A stretch of DNA of 64,000 bases, taken from NCBI RefSeq assembly GCF_000005505.3, contig NC_016132.3:20202501-20266500 (forward strand), read 5' to 3'. The notes under the pieces are model-generated. The model did not search any database. It was not told where the DNA came from and was given only the letters and a program-made list of their open reading frames with translations. Positions 1 through 10,046 of this stretch are shown in pieces; position 1 is the first letter of the stretch, and the number at the start of each line of letters is the position of its first letter. Position numbers and translations under genes: made by a program. The stretch is from Brachypodium distachyon (taxonomy: Eukaryota > Streptophyta > Magnoliopsida > Poales > Poaceae).

Positions 1-306
1 GGAGTTCTTCAAGCTCGTTTTGCAATTGTTCGTGGACCAGCAAGACTGTGGGATGAAGAAGTACTCCATGATATCATCACAGCTTGTGTTATCATGCATA
101 ACATGATAGTTGAAGACGAGCGAGACGAAGGTCCACAAGACTACAATTACGACAACATGGGAGAAAAGGTTATTCCCTCTCATGCACAGACGGCTGAATT
201 CTCGAACTTCATCCAGAATCATCTTGACATCTGCAATGCACAAGTCCACTCTCAACTGAAAGATGACTTGGTTGAGCACCTATGGCAAATTTATGGTGCA
301 ATGTAG
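1..306 (+). CDS. PIF/Harbinger transposase (HARBI1-like nuclease), C-terminal part
   Basis: Frame 1 is open from the first base to TAG at 304-306 and reads as the C-terminal end of a Harbinger transposase. It starts with GVLQARFAIVRGPARLWDEE and continues with an ITACVIMHNMIVEDE block, which in this family lies around and after the last acidic residue of the DDE nuclease. The rest of the catalytic domain is outside the window. In this superfamily the transposase cuts at the element ends and works with the Myb-like ORF1 product, which is encoded convergently about 250 bases away. The visible 101 codons contain no lesion, so this copy could be intact. Family membership is secure from the motif; activity is unknown. 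Confidence 0.85.
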   Translation, partial: GVLQARFAIVRGPARLWDEEVLHDIITACVIMHNMIVEDERDEGPQDYNYDNMGEKVIPSHAQTAEFSNFIQNHLDICNAQVHSQLKDDLVEHLWQIYGAM

Positions 307-484
307 TGTGCAACTTACATAGTTAGAGTTAGGATCTAAGTCGGAAAGGTTTTGTCCCGAAGAAGGTTACCCTGCCGACCTGATCTATTTAGCATGTACT
401 GTTTTTACATTATGGAGGGGTGTAATATTATGTATGGTAATGTATGCAACTACTTTAATGAATTAGTCCATGGACCTCAATAGT

Positions 485-712
485 AAATACAACAACATAA
501 TCCATAGACCTCAAATAGTTCATACAACAACATAATCTATAGACCTCAAATAGTTCATACAACAACATAAACCTCAAATAGTTCATACAACAACATAAAC
601 CTCAAATAGTTCATACAACAACATAATCTATAGACCTCAAATAGTTCATACAACAACATAAAACTCAAATAGTTCATACAACAACATAATCCATAGACCT
701 CAAATCGATCTT
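485..712. repeat. Tandem repeat between the convergent Harbinger genes
   Basis: About six copies of a core reading ctcaaatagttcatacaaca are visible, in units of about 26 or 36 bases depending on whether a tccatagac/tctatagac spacer is present. The array lies in the 3' gap between the two genes. The last codons of the minus-strand ORF1 run into it, so the repeats are translated as a repeated Leu/Cys/Met/Tyr-rich tail. Confidence 0.85.
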
Positions 713-1809
713 TTAGATCATCGGTCAATGATATCACGCCGTAACATCCTGTAGTATATTCTTTTTGATCATCATCCAAAGAACTAAGGTCCTTGTTCAT
801 GATTTCCATTTTCATCTTCCTTTCCTCAATTTCAATCTTCTTTTGCTCCATTGCAAGTGCTCCTTCATAACGCTCTTTTTTTGATGCCTCTCTTGCATTC
901 TCTCTTACTTGTCTTGCTGTTTCTCTTGCCATCTCTCTTGCCTCCCCCTTTGAAAACACAAGATCCAATGCCATGACAACATTACTATCATCTGAAGAGG
1001 TAACATTTTTACCTCGACATTGCCGCTCTTTCTCCGCCTTCTTCCCAATAGGTCTCTTCATGTGATCCGCTTTGGCCGGAGATGTAGCTTCAAAGTCATC
1101 AATATGGACCGTGTTGGTTTCATGAGTAGACATACTCGGACTTGCATTTGAGCTTGACTTCTGTTTTTTATTACTTTGAGATGACCTATCAGTTTGAGCC
1201 AACCACTTTTGTTCGAAACGCAGCATGTTCCAACAATGTAGTAGCACAAACCCTTTATGGGTCTTATCTAGTGACTTGAACAATTTGAGAGCATCAATAA
1301 TCTGCACAAGTGAATAGGTCTTAGTATATTGGCAAAAAACATATGAATATACAATGAAATTAAACAACTAGGTGAACTACCTTATCTTGCTTTGTCTTCC
1401 CGCTTTCGTGCCTATGCATAATTTGAATGTAGCATCCACAAAACCTACCCACTTGTTCTTTCAGAACGGACCAACGATGTGATAAGGAATTGACACCGCG
1501 GTCACTTCCTTCTGGCTTGTGCAATTCATACTCCTCATGGATCCTATTCCAATAAGTCGCACTCTTTTGCTCAGCACCTATTATTGGATCCATACTAGCA
1601 TGCAACCATGCAGCCACCAACACTTCATCTTCTTTGTCACTGAAATTTCCTTTCCTCTTGTTATTTGCTTTTACTGGAGGAGTACGAACTTCAGCTTGCA
1701 TTGGCTGTGCTCCAAATTGACTGCTCAAATTTTCGCCCCAAGCTTCTTCAATATATCCTTCACTCAACAAATTTGTGTACAAACTCATGGAACTATCCTG
1801 GCTATCCAT
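555..1809 (-). CDS. PIF/Harbinger ORF1, Myb/SANT-like protein with NAM-associated C-terminal region
   Basis: Two exons: 1381-1809 with the start ATG at 1809, and 555-1301. Donor AAG|GTAGTT and acceptor TGTGCAG flank a 79-base intron and the frame is kept (391 codons). The N-terminal exon has the SANT-like block FSDKEDEVLVAAWLHASMDP, then W-N-R-I-H-E-E-Y and SLSHRWSVLKEQVGRF. The second exon has the KTHKGFVLLHCWNMLRFEQK block common to these proteins and to NAM-associated domains. A Lys/Glu/Arg-rich probable coiled coil follows (roughly residues 235-300). The family binds element ends and assists the transposase. The last 45 or so residues are read from the tandem repeats and look like an extension of the normal end. 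Confidence 0.75.
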
Positions 1810-2809
1810 CGAAACACCGTAAAAATATTTTAGGAAATTTAATCAGAACTATATGATCTGCTCTCATGAAACAACAAAATTGATCTACTAATCTACATCT
1901 ACATTTCTATAAAATTGATGTACAAATATTTCTAACACCCATCAATCTGCACAAGATTCTCATCTCTCTGTCTTCCTCCTATCACAAGTGTATGAACTGC
2001 TCTCATGAAACAACAACAAAGGTCTCTAGCTTTCCATTAAAACACACTAAAAAATTATAAGCAATTTAGTCACAATTGTATGATCTGATTTCATGAAAAA
2101 ACAACTAAATTGATCTTGATCTACCAATTTGCATCTACATTATATGTATAGAAATTCCACTCTCAGCATCTCCTCTCAGCATCTCCACTTCATCTTCGGT
2201 CTCTCTCTGCTCTCTCCTCTCTTCGGTGTCTCTCTGCAGTCCAAACCATGGAACTAGCGCCCTCCCCTCCTCCTCTTCTGGCGAGTGCCCATGCGGCCGG
2301 GAGCAGCACCGGCCGGAAGCAGCACCGGACGCCCTCCCCTCCTCCGACCTAGCCGGCCCATCCCTCCCCATCCCGCCCACCGCCGCCGCCCTCCCTATCC
2401 CGCCCACCGCCGCCGCCCCATCCCTCCCCATCCCGCCCACCGCTGCCAGCCACCCCATCCCGCCCCGCAGCGCCCCCGGCCTCCCCATCGACAAATACAG
2501 CGCCGCCGGCCTCCCCTGCCTCGGCCACAGCCACCGGAATCCCCATCCGCCGCCCAACCAAATCGTCGACCGCCGCATGCAATGTACAGCAGGGAAGGGA
2601 GGGAAGGGAAAGGAAGAAGAACCTGCGCGCGAAGAGGCGGATTCCGCGTCCGACGGTTGCTTTCGGGATCCCCTACCGGGGCGCTCAGTTTGGGTCGTCG
2701 GGAGGGAAGTATCGGGGCCGCCTCAGTTTCGGGAGGGAGAAGGGGGCTCTGCTGGAGACCGTTTTGTGTCGAGAAAACCTAAATTTGAGGATAGGGGGTG
2801 AAGTAGGGA
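1810..2809. other. 5' flank of Harbinger ORF1; second half GC-rich and CpG-rich
   Basis: From 1810 to about 2150 the sequence is AT-rich with repeated ctcatgaaacaacaa motifs. From about 2220 to 2800 it becomes strongly GC-rich, with short repeats of tcccgcccaccgccgcc. Open frames here on both strands (for example + 2226-2801) are Pro/Ala/Gly-rich and compositionally driven, so they are not called as genes. The position between the ORF1 start and the terminal repeat suggests promoter and 5' leader of ORF1, or a captured host 5'-UTR fragment. Confidence 0.4.
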
Positions 2810-2829
2810 GGCTATTGGACTTGCTCTAA
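2810..2829. repeat. Right terminal inverted repeat of Harbinger element plus TAA target copy
   Basis: Read outward-in on the minus strand the end is gagcaagtccaatagcc, a terminal sequence type seen in grass PIF/Harbinger and Tourist elements, followed on + by TAA at 2827-2829. Just beyond it, coding sequence of the G1 gene begins in frame, which supports this as the true edge. Confidence 0.7.
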
Positions 2830-4559
2830 CAGCTGAGGAGAGTGCTGCCGACTGCATAGTGCGCGTTCTCAGGAGAAGATTTGGTGTGCAGTTTGACGAT
2901 GTAAACTCTTCACATTTTTACCGCTGCCATCGCAGACATGCAATGGTGCACAGTGCTTTGAGGACAATGATCGACAAATACAGCGAGCTCGCTGAGAAGA
3001 TAGAACTCATGGAAAAAGGATGGGAAGAGGCACTGACGGATCTTAAAGGTGCTAATGAGATGTGTAATGACATATCTTCATGTGGAGGATCTTGGGGAAC
3101 GCGGTATGCTACGCTAGCACAAAATAAAAATTTCTACCGCTTCTGCCCGGATCAATGCTGTAGATAATGGATCACGAGATTACCACTAGATGCGCAGACC
3201 CGTAGCGGAAGTAGAGTCGATATAGCGCGTCGATGCCGAGTAGTCGAACAGCCTGCTCCTCCTCGCCGATCCCACGAACAGTTCGTCCAAGCACCGCAGG
3301 TGCAGCGCCTCCGAGGTATCCACACGTAATTCTGTGCGGCGGACTACTAGATCCGATCGCAAGGCTTTGGGCGTGGAGGTGTGACGTTTCTAACTCGCGT
3401 GTGTACTTCTGTAACCCTAACCGGGTACGCCTCCTCCACTTATATAGACCTCCCTGGTGGGCTTCAACACTTGAGGCCCGATATGAGTTGGATCCGATCC
3501 AATTCGGTCCCATCCCCTTAAGCGTGCAACCCTACAGGTTCACGGTCAGACGGACACGACTACGAGCTCGGACTGCGGGTCCCAGTAACACCTTACTCGT
3601 CCACTGGCACCGACTCAAGTCGATAGTTGGTACCGGCGCCTAGTAGCACGTGCCAACTCCCGAGTAACCACAAGGTATATTGACGAACCATACAATGTGT
3701 CATATACAACATTCCTTTTGCCTCACGATATGTGTGTCGAGCTCAAGGCGAGTGCTTGTCATCCTTGTGGATAGCTCGACTCTCTTCTCGTTCCTGTGAT
3801 ACAGATTCCCGAACGGGTTAACACTTAACCCAAGTCGCATGATCATGCTTTCTGAATCTGATCACTCGAGAGGGCCCAGAGATATCTCTCCGAACAGGAG
3901 GGGCAAATCCCATCTTGATCAACCATGACTCGCAACATGCTTCTCAGCAAACCCGAAAGCTACCTTTAGAAACACCCAGTTACGGAGTAGCGTTTGGCAA
4001 CCCCTAAGTAGGCCGATTCACATCCCAAGCTCATGCGATGACCTCAGGTCTAGGACTGGCATATACATCGTACTTGAGACTAACAAATGACAATCATCTC
4101 GTTGTGTCTCAGTGCGGGTCTGTCCGACTCAACAATCGTATTGTCGAGTCCATGCTATCAGTCGGCAACACCTTGCCCTATGACTTGTGAAACATAGGCA
4201 TCATACTGATTCACATTGCTAGTCTAGGTTATGTGTCCGCATAACCTCAATGACCAAGGACCATTAGAACAACATCATAGAATACAGTCTCACAAACAAA
4301 TCACGTATTTATTGATACATATCAGTGATGATGTTTAAGGACAATAACAATAACTCATGAATACATAGGAAATAACATCATCACATGATTGCCTATAGGG
4401 CATATCTCCAACAGAGGAGACTCTCTAGATACGTCTGAAAGCCTGACCCCTCATGCGGAAGTTCTTTTTGCTGTGCATTCCCTGGCTACATGGACGCAAG
4501 AACGATTCGATGAAGGAATGGCCAAACTCTCTGCAACGAAGACAGGCGCATCTCCTTGA
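2830..4559 (+). pseudogene. G1: DDVN-family protein gene, exon interrupted by Harbinger element and solo LTR
   Basis: The product is not a named protein. Codons from 2829 read TAEESAADCIVRVLRRRFGV, then Q-F-D-D-V-N, then a helical tail ending with KLSATKTGASP and TGA at 4557. The frame runs to GGA at 3087-3089 and, after removing the 1324-base solo LTR and one copy of the GAGGA target duplication, continues in the same frame at 4419. The exon was therefore intact when the LTR element inserted. On the left it is cut by the Harbinger element, and its 5' part is not in the window. An AATAAA lies at 4877-4882. Relatives G2-G4 lie nearby on the other strand. The A-E-E-S-A-A segment resembles the last helix of a double-stranded-RNA-binding motif; that is inference. 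Confidence 0.6.
3090..4413 (-). mobile_element. Solo LTR of a BARE/Angela-like Copia retrotransposon
   Basis: On the minus strand it starts tgttggagatatgccctatag at 4413 and ends near 3090. It is flanked by a perfect 5-bp target duplication GAGGA at 3085-3089 and 4414-4418. No internal domain is present, so it is a solo LTR left by LTR-LTR recombination. The far terminus reads ...ccccaaga rather than the canonical ...aca, a single-base change. The same LTR family occurs in plus orientation at 50410-51546. Confidence 0.92.
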
Positions 4560-5096
4560 TACTGCGCTCGTGTGCGTGTTGTCCAAGAAATGCACGTCGT
4601 CTTATATTATCCCCTGTGTGATCCTACGTGTCAGTCCGTGTGTCGTCAGTCCGTAAGTGTCTTTGTCCTTAAGGTGTCGTTTGGTCCAGGAACAAGGCCG
4701 TTGGTAAAACGGCTCTACCGTCGTCATCAATTTTGGTTTTGGTTAAGTGTTCTTTGACGGAACAACGCGATTGTTCTGTTGAATACTTGACAGCGTGGTG
4801 TTCAATGCCATTAGGCATTATGTAATGTGAGTTGTTCTGCAGTCGCATGTAAGCACTCGTTCCCTACATTCGCAGAAATAAAGGGGATATTAATCTGGTT
4901 TTATTGAATATCATATTAACTTGAATTTGTTGGCTGAAGTGAAGTCGGCTCGGGCTTACACGTGTGCATGTACTATATCTCCAAATCCTTACACGCGTGC
5001 ATCCAACTCATAGGGGTAGGCACATGTGTTAGAATTATTGATTCACAGATGGCGTTTCAGATTTTTCATGATGCTTCCATGTTAATTGCCGCCATG
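4560..5096. other. G1 3' region and spacer
   Basis: Mixed-composition sequence after the G1 stop. An AATAAA signal at 4877-4882 is a plausible polyadenylation signal for G1. No other gene or repeat is seen. Confidence 0.4.
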
Positions 5097-5103
5097 TATA
5101 AAT
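5097..5103 (+). promoter_or_regulatory. TATA-box candidate for the 5163 ORF
   Basis: TATAAAT lies 60 bases before the first ATG of the downstream single-exon ORF, a plausible core-promoter distance with a short leader. Confidence 0.45.
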
Positions 5104-5162
5104 TGCAGTGTAATGTTTAGGCTTGGGCATTCGATGCGAAGCTGTTCAAAGTTCATCCATTT

Positions 5163-5795
5163 ATGCCCTCCTTTTCTCTTACAATTTATCGTCTGTTGCT
5201 TCGTTGTTCACTGAGCATGAGTAGCGCAGATAATCTAAGGAATCGTGGAACCGTCCGTTCTTCCTCTTCATGTGACTCTCTCACGGTTGTGGAGGCGTTG
5301 TCATGCATGTCTTCAGGATCATCGGCCTCTAGTAACTCGTCGTTTCCTACCACTGCATCAAATAGGTTTCAAGAAGGTATTTTCGTCGGCAACGGGGATT
5401 GCATCCAGAGAGAGGTGACGCGAACGCACGCAGAGGTACGTACATTTCTTGGCCACCGTGCTTTGGAGATATGTGTGCACATGAATGCTTCGGCTTCGAG
5501 TGATCGCCATGCATCAGAAGCCGCAAGAGAAGAAGCTTGTCGTACCAGGCGTGCTGTGGTGGCCGCACAAGAAGAAGAGATCGAATATATTCATCGAGCG
5601 TCTATCGCCAGCGAGATAGCCAAAGAGGCAGAACGTGCAGCAGTGGAAGTAATAGACGACGCTGTTGTGAGAGTTTCGCTGGCAACAACATCTGCTGAGA
5701 AGATCATTCGTGAGTCCATGAGCGGAGAGTTCTTAGCGTTTCAGCACGCAAAAGCGATTGAGATCATCGACATCTCATCAAACGATGAGATATAA
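5163..5795 (+). CDS. Unrecognised single-exon protein, Ser-rich N-terminus and Ala/Glu/Arg helical C-terminus
   Basis: I do not recognise this gene. The 210-codon frame is intact. A second ATG at 5217 (MSSADNLRNRG) would give 192 residues and drops a short hydrophobic lead, so the start is uncertain. From residue 19 on, the first third is Ser/Thr-rich and probably disordered. The rest is rich in Ala, Glu, Arg and Ile with helical periodicity (blocks such as SEAAREEACRTRRAVVAAQE), probably a long helix or coiled coil. It ends D-I-S-S-N-D-E-I. A TATA-like site at 5097 and AATAAA at 5834-5839 frame it as a compact transcription unit. It lies between members of the DDVN cluster but shows no clear similarity to them. 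Confidence 0.5.
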   Translation: MPSFSLTIYRLLLRCSLSMSSADNLRNRGTVRSSSSCDSLTVVEALSCMSSGSSASSNSSFPTTASNRFQEGIFVGNGDCIQREVTRTHAEVRTFLGHRALEICVHMNASASSDRHASEAAREEACRTRRAVVAAQEEEIEYIHRASIASEIAKEAERAAVEVIDDAVVRVSLATTSAEKIIRESMSGEFLAFQHAKAIEIIDISSNDEI

Positions 5796-6233
5796 GCGTT
5801 TCCCACGATTCGTGCGAGCCATGTGGTAGTTATAATAAATTTTACCATGGGGACATGAGCTAGCTGGCTCTCCCATGTTTTTATCCTGAGCAGTCAGAAT
5901 GTTTTGTGTACCATTGTCATAGTATATTTTAATTCTTATTATATGTGTGTAATACGCCTTTGTGTGTTGTCAATTATTACACGAATGTTTTCAACAAGCG
6001 TCACATGTTTTGATCGACAGGCTAGCGCTATTCATATTTCTGTGTTGAAAAGATCGATATCAATACAATATCATATAATATCAAGTCAAATATTTACAGT
6101 TTTGAGCGAATGTGATATACTGTACTATTAGACAAGATCGTACATATAAGATATCCAAATACTTTTTTTACAGATGATATTTTATTTTTACTTTAAGACA
6201 TCCATACATTTCTTACAGCTGGTATTTTATTCA
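5796..6233. other. Spacer between convergent genes
   Basis: AT-rich. An AATAAA at 5834-5839 fits the upstream ORF. Nothing else is supported. Confidence 0.4.
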
Positions 6234-6423
6234 TATAAGAGGATGCTTGAAATGTCGTGGTTGTGCTATTACTGCACGAAATCGGAAACAATAAAGCACA
6301 CAAGGATATCTTACAACTAATATTTTTATATAAGAGGATGCTTGAAATGTCGTGGTTGTGCTATTACTGCACGAAATCGAAATCGATAAAGCACACAAGG
6401 ATATCTTACAACTAATATTTTTA
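6234..6423. repeat. 95-bp tandem duplication
   Basis: Two nearly identical 95-base units start with tataagaggatgcttgaaat at about 6234 and 6329. They differ by a few bases near the gaaatcg segment. A degenerate partial third copy seems to precede them (about 6195-6233). The pair lies just beyond the stop of the minus-strand G2 gene, probably in its 3' region. Confidence 0.85.
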
Positions 6424-6492
6424 TTTATATAACAATGTGCGTTCTTGGATCTGTCATGGCGCAACGGCAACCGGAGCTGGTCTTCTTTCAAC

Positions 6493-7506
6493 TCACACAC
6501 ACATTGCGAAAAGACGGCATGTATCTTTCTTATGATGATGAAGTCTTGTTAGTGCCAGCGCAAGGTTTTGTTTTCGGTCAGTGGGTGGTCGTTTGCCAGC
6601 GTAGGCATCATCGCCGTCTCCAGTTAGGTCTTTCTTATGATATATTGGTAAAAGACCTGCAAATTTCAGGCATATATAATCTATTCTCTCGGAAAGATCA
6701 ATGTATCTGGCTTCTAAAATACCCGCACGTCTTTCCGAGAGTCTTGTATGTGTCGCACATGTGGCAGCATTTTCTTGATGCAGACGATGGTTAGACTCTG
6801 CCGTTGTGAGTTTGTTTTGAAGCACTATGCTCGTACCATAGTTGATATCATCAAATCGAATACCTTTTTTCATGTGCATATAGGTCAAAGCATCTTCAGA
6901 CACTCTTTCTAAAGCGCTGTATTCATCTGGTAGCGACACGCCAATGAAGGTCATGACAGCGAGTGAACCACTCCATGATTCCGAGGGCATTTCTATCTTT
7001 ATACATCCTTTATACTGGCCGTTAATCTCCTCGGACGAGAAGACTGAGATTATAGATAACTGCAGAGCACTACATGCCTCTGTAGCATTACTTGTCTTGA
7101 TATATAAGTTGTGTAAGTAACCTGCAAAGAACATACTAACGTATTTAAGTTATACTATTTAACTGTGCTTATCACGACCGTGACAAATAGATAAGTTTAT
7201 CATCATACGACAACTTGAGAGTATGCTTACCCCAGGTACAAATAGGCGTTTATCACCGTGCACGCGTGTTGGTCTTAGTTTAATAGCATTTTTAGATGTT
7301 CTTTGTTGACCACGAGCTGTTTCTGCGTTGGCAAACGGCATATATCCTTTCGTTTCCTGGCATAACAATTACAAATGAATGTAGATTTGGTACATAATAA
7401 ACTAATGCTATGACCACATTGAGCGAATGTTTACCTGTGATATGCTGACGTTAGAGAATGTAGGATTTAGCGCTGTCGCGGCGCGCGAACGCGTTATCAC
7501 AGCCAT
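6493..7506 (-). pseudogene. G2: DDVN-family protein gene, frameshifted
   Basis: Three exons fit splice rules: 7435-7506 (start ATG at 7506, 24 codons beginning MAVITRSRAATALN), 7231-7356 (ETKGYMPFANAETARGQQRT...), and a long one from 7121 down to 6493. Exon 3 enters in phase as TYISRQVMLQRHVV but reaches a stop near 7050. The conserved downstream part (K-G-C-I-K-I-E-M-P, then EDALTYMHMKKGIRFDDINYG, then a helical tail) is in another frame, so at least one base was gained or lost. The order of blocks matches G3 and G4: a YISR start, a dsRBM-like middle, D-D-I-N, then helices. A TATA-like stretch on - at 7688-7695 would give a leader of about 170 bases. Probably a recent pseudogene. Confidence 0.5.
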
Positions 7507-7687
7507 CCACAGGGGTAATAGTTGGCATTGTGTATCGACTTGAACACTACCTTAATAGAAGCAAAAACGAGCAGAACAACGCTAATTATAGACCTGATAA
7601 TGCGAAAGAACCTAGTGATGCGATAGAGCGCTAAGACGTGATTCTGTGGAGAGGAGGACATATGTCTTGAAGAATAGAGATAGAGAG

Positions 7688-7695
7688 TATATATT
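7688..7695 (-). promoter_or_regulatory. TATA-like stretch upstream of G2
   Basis: On the minus strand the sequence reads AATATATACTC about 180 bases before the G2 ATG. Position and strand fit a core promoter, but there is no other support. Confidence 0.3.
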
Positions 7696-7721
7696 GAGGT
7701 CTGGATGGCATGTATTAACAC

Positions 7722-9197
7722 TTGAAGTATCCTGCATGCGTGACATTTGTGTATCTAGCACGCAGCCAACACATGCTCGTCGGTAACACGCGCGTTACTA
7801 ACAATTGCGTGTCACATGCAAAGAAGCTCGTTAGGAATATCGTGGAAGCTTCGCACTCTTCCAGATGGCGGCCGCGTGATAGGATCAAAGAAAGCTTAAT
7901 AGTAAGATTCGCAGAATATGCATATTTTTATTTTATTTTTTGCACGTGCAGGGTCTAACAGGCTACTCCTTATATGTAAAAGCGGTTTCAACTTTTAAGC
8001 CATTGATAGCCTTCGATCTCATGAAACACCTTCATTTTACTCCTTTTCTATACGGCGATTACGTGAATGTTTATTTATGAGAGTCTATATTTGTAATTGT
8101 CTGTCAGTTTATTGTTACAAAATTTTATGAACAATTTCTTTTTTTTAAATTGTGTTTTGTTATCAACAAAGGGAAGCACAAGTAAAAATTAAACTTTTTT
8201 TCTTCAGTATGTTTCTTCATCATTGGAGGTAAGTGGAAGTAAAAAGTGACTATTCGCGTCCCAAGCGAATCATCTCATGCATTATACATTTTGTTTTACA
8301 GGACTTTTCTGAAAAAGAGAAGAAAAAATGAAGTCCGTTATACCGCACCATGTATGACCAGCCTGCGGAGTATATTTTTTTAATGTAATATGTTGTTTTG
8401 ATAACTTTTTGCGATGGGCCAGGACCAGTGCCACACAGTGTGACGTTTCTTATATTTTGATGGGCCGTTGACGAAGGTACCAGTTCTTTTTTTTTACATG
8501 CGGTGTTTCTGAATAAATGTTCAAAAACAAACGCTTTGTTTGGTTCATAACAAAAAGAAAAAAACAACAACGAATGTGATCTGCGATGGTCTTGGTCAAA
8601 CCATATACGAAAAATAGTAGAGAAAGGCGAAGTATGTCGAATTACATTTTTGCATAATCGGCATGCTAGATGGACAAAATCATGCTAATTCCCATTAATA
8701 TCTAGTTTGATGTCATAGAGCATGTTTTGCCGATGTATAGAAGCTCACATTGACTGCATACACAACCAAACAAAACGTACAACGTCAAATAACCTTTTTT
8801 TTATAACGCACAAAAATTGAAGAGGGTGAAATAGAAATAGAAAATATAGCTAAAGAAGAAAACAAACAAAAGCAACATATGATTCGACTGTAAATTCTCG
8901 GATGTAGTGAGAGCATAAGTACCAACGCGTCGAAAGTAAAAACGGAGTCACGATCGAGCAGCCAAGAGCGCTACTCATAAAAGGATAGAAACACCCATTC
9001 GGAATCCGATTCGGATTTATACATAGTTCGATATATTAAGATACTGCCGTTCATTCCAACCGCTTTGGAAGAAACACACACACTACCATTTAAATATAAC
9101 GCAAGTCATGTTCCACACGAAACACAAAGGAACCATCATCCGTTAAATTAAAAAAGAGGAACACGCAGTTTGTCCACGGCATGTAAGAAGGTTAGCA
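7722..9197. other. AT-rich spacer, nothing recognised
   Basis: Low-complexity A/T runs are common, such as the poly-T near 8480 and the poly-A near 8330. No frame with family similarity, no terminal repeats and no RNA gene were recognised. Confidence 0.4.
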
Positions 9198-10043
9198 TTA
9201 CACTGCTGTCTCCGTGGCCTCGCTTAAAGCAGAACTCGCCTCTGTCAATGCTCTTTCAGACTGCTCTTCCAAAGAAATAGCGTTATTCAAAACCCCATCC
9301 ATAATATTCGCTGTCGTTGTATTATGACTGTCAAAGGCATAACAACAGCTAAAATAGGCCATCTCATGTATTATCTTTAACTCGCTAATAGTAGCTTTCC
9401 AACCTTGCGTTAATCGTGCGACGATACTTTTTAGACCAGCATTTTCCTTTTTGATGACTTCTAATTCTTCTGTATGGCAACTGATTGCGGATTGGTACTC
9501 ACATGTGCGTGTTGTGCCAGTTCACGTCGTCCACCTCAATATTAAGACGTTTCTTGAGCAGGTCTATCATTCTTCGTGCCACTTCCTCCTCGGCGCTATA
9601 TGCCGAACATAGTGGGCCATCGCTATACGCCCACAGATCCGTAATCTCTGAATTATCATATGACATCTGAACGCTAACCTTGACATAAGAATAAAATCCT
9701 TTAGTCTGGCTTCTTGTATCATACGTTGGCTCTGTCATGCCTATACCACGGACCATTTCGGAAAGAATAGACTTACGGCTAATATATACCGTTTGTGCAT
9801 CATCTGTGAGAGAAAAGCAGAAGAATCTCATGCACACGTAATAACATAATTAATATATAACAAGCTCGATGTACATGTATATATAAACCATAGCTATTGA
9901 GACAAGGTACGAATCTTACTAAGCGGTTTTGTAGCCATCGCCCGTCGAGACAAATCATAGTCTTGTTCGTTATCGGAATCGCGTATGTAGATCATATATT
10001 CGTTTGGTTCGAGCAAATGGAGATGATTATACGGCGCAGACAT
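9198..10043 (-). CDS. G3: DDVN-family protein with dsRBM-like region (best-preserved copy)
   Basis: Model: exon 9920-10043 (ATG 10043, MSAPYNHLHLLEPNEYMIYI), exon 9503-9803 (acceptor CTCACAG), then 9198-9480 with stop TAA at 9198. The last two are separated by only 22 bases (9481-9502) that begin GTGAGT and end CAG; removing them gives a continuous 235-residue frame. Residues about 43-140 read YISRKSILSEMVRGIGMTEP, T-Y-D-T, then F-Y-S-Y-V-K-V-S-V-Q-M and SAEEEVARRMIDLLKKRLNI before E-V-D-D-V-N. This helix-strands-helix order resembles a double-stranded-RNA-binding motif (inference). The tail after D-D-V-N has G-W-K-A and repeated Ala/Glu helices and aligns with G1. An ATG at 10190 in the same frame would add the duplicated segment at 10047-10172. 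Function unknown. Confidence 0.5.
9481..9502 (-). other. 22-base GT...AG interval inside G3
   Basis: Read on the minus strand it starts GTGAGTACC and ends GCAATCAG. Its removal joins CAC AT to T TGC and keeps the frame; keeping it puts a TGA in frame and shifts the rest. It is far below normal plant intron length. It could be an intron remnant, an insertion or a sequencing indel. The relatives G1 and G2 have no intron here. Confidence 0.6.
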
Positions 10044-10046
10044 TAT

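Larger units (their letters stand above)
1..2826. mobile_element. PIF/Harbinger DNA transposon, 3' part (left end outside window)
   Basis: The element carries the usual two genes of the superfamily in convergent orientation: a DDE transposase entering from the left on + and a Myb/SANT-like ORF1 on -. Its right end is read as the inverted repeat ending ggctattggacttgctc at 2810-2826, followed by TAA at 2827-2829, the three-base target site preferred by this superfamily. The left terminal repeat lies before base 1, so neither the repeat pair nor the target duplication can be checked here. The element appears to have inserted into the coding exon of the gene called G1 below. Confidence 0.75.

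Noticed and set aside
2226..2801. Long open frames on both strands in the GC-rich Harbinger flank
   Set aside because: Pro/Ala/Gly-rich, frames overlap in all registers, no family motifs; explained by GC content.
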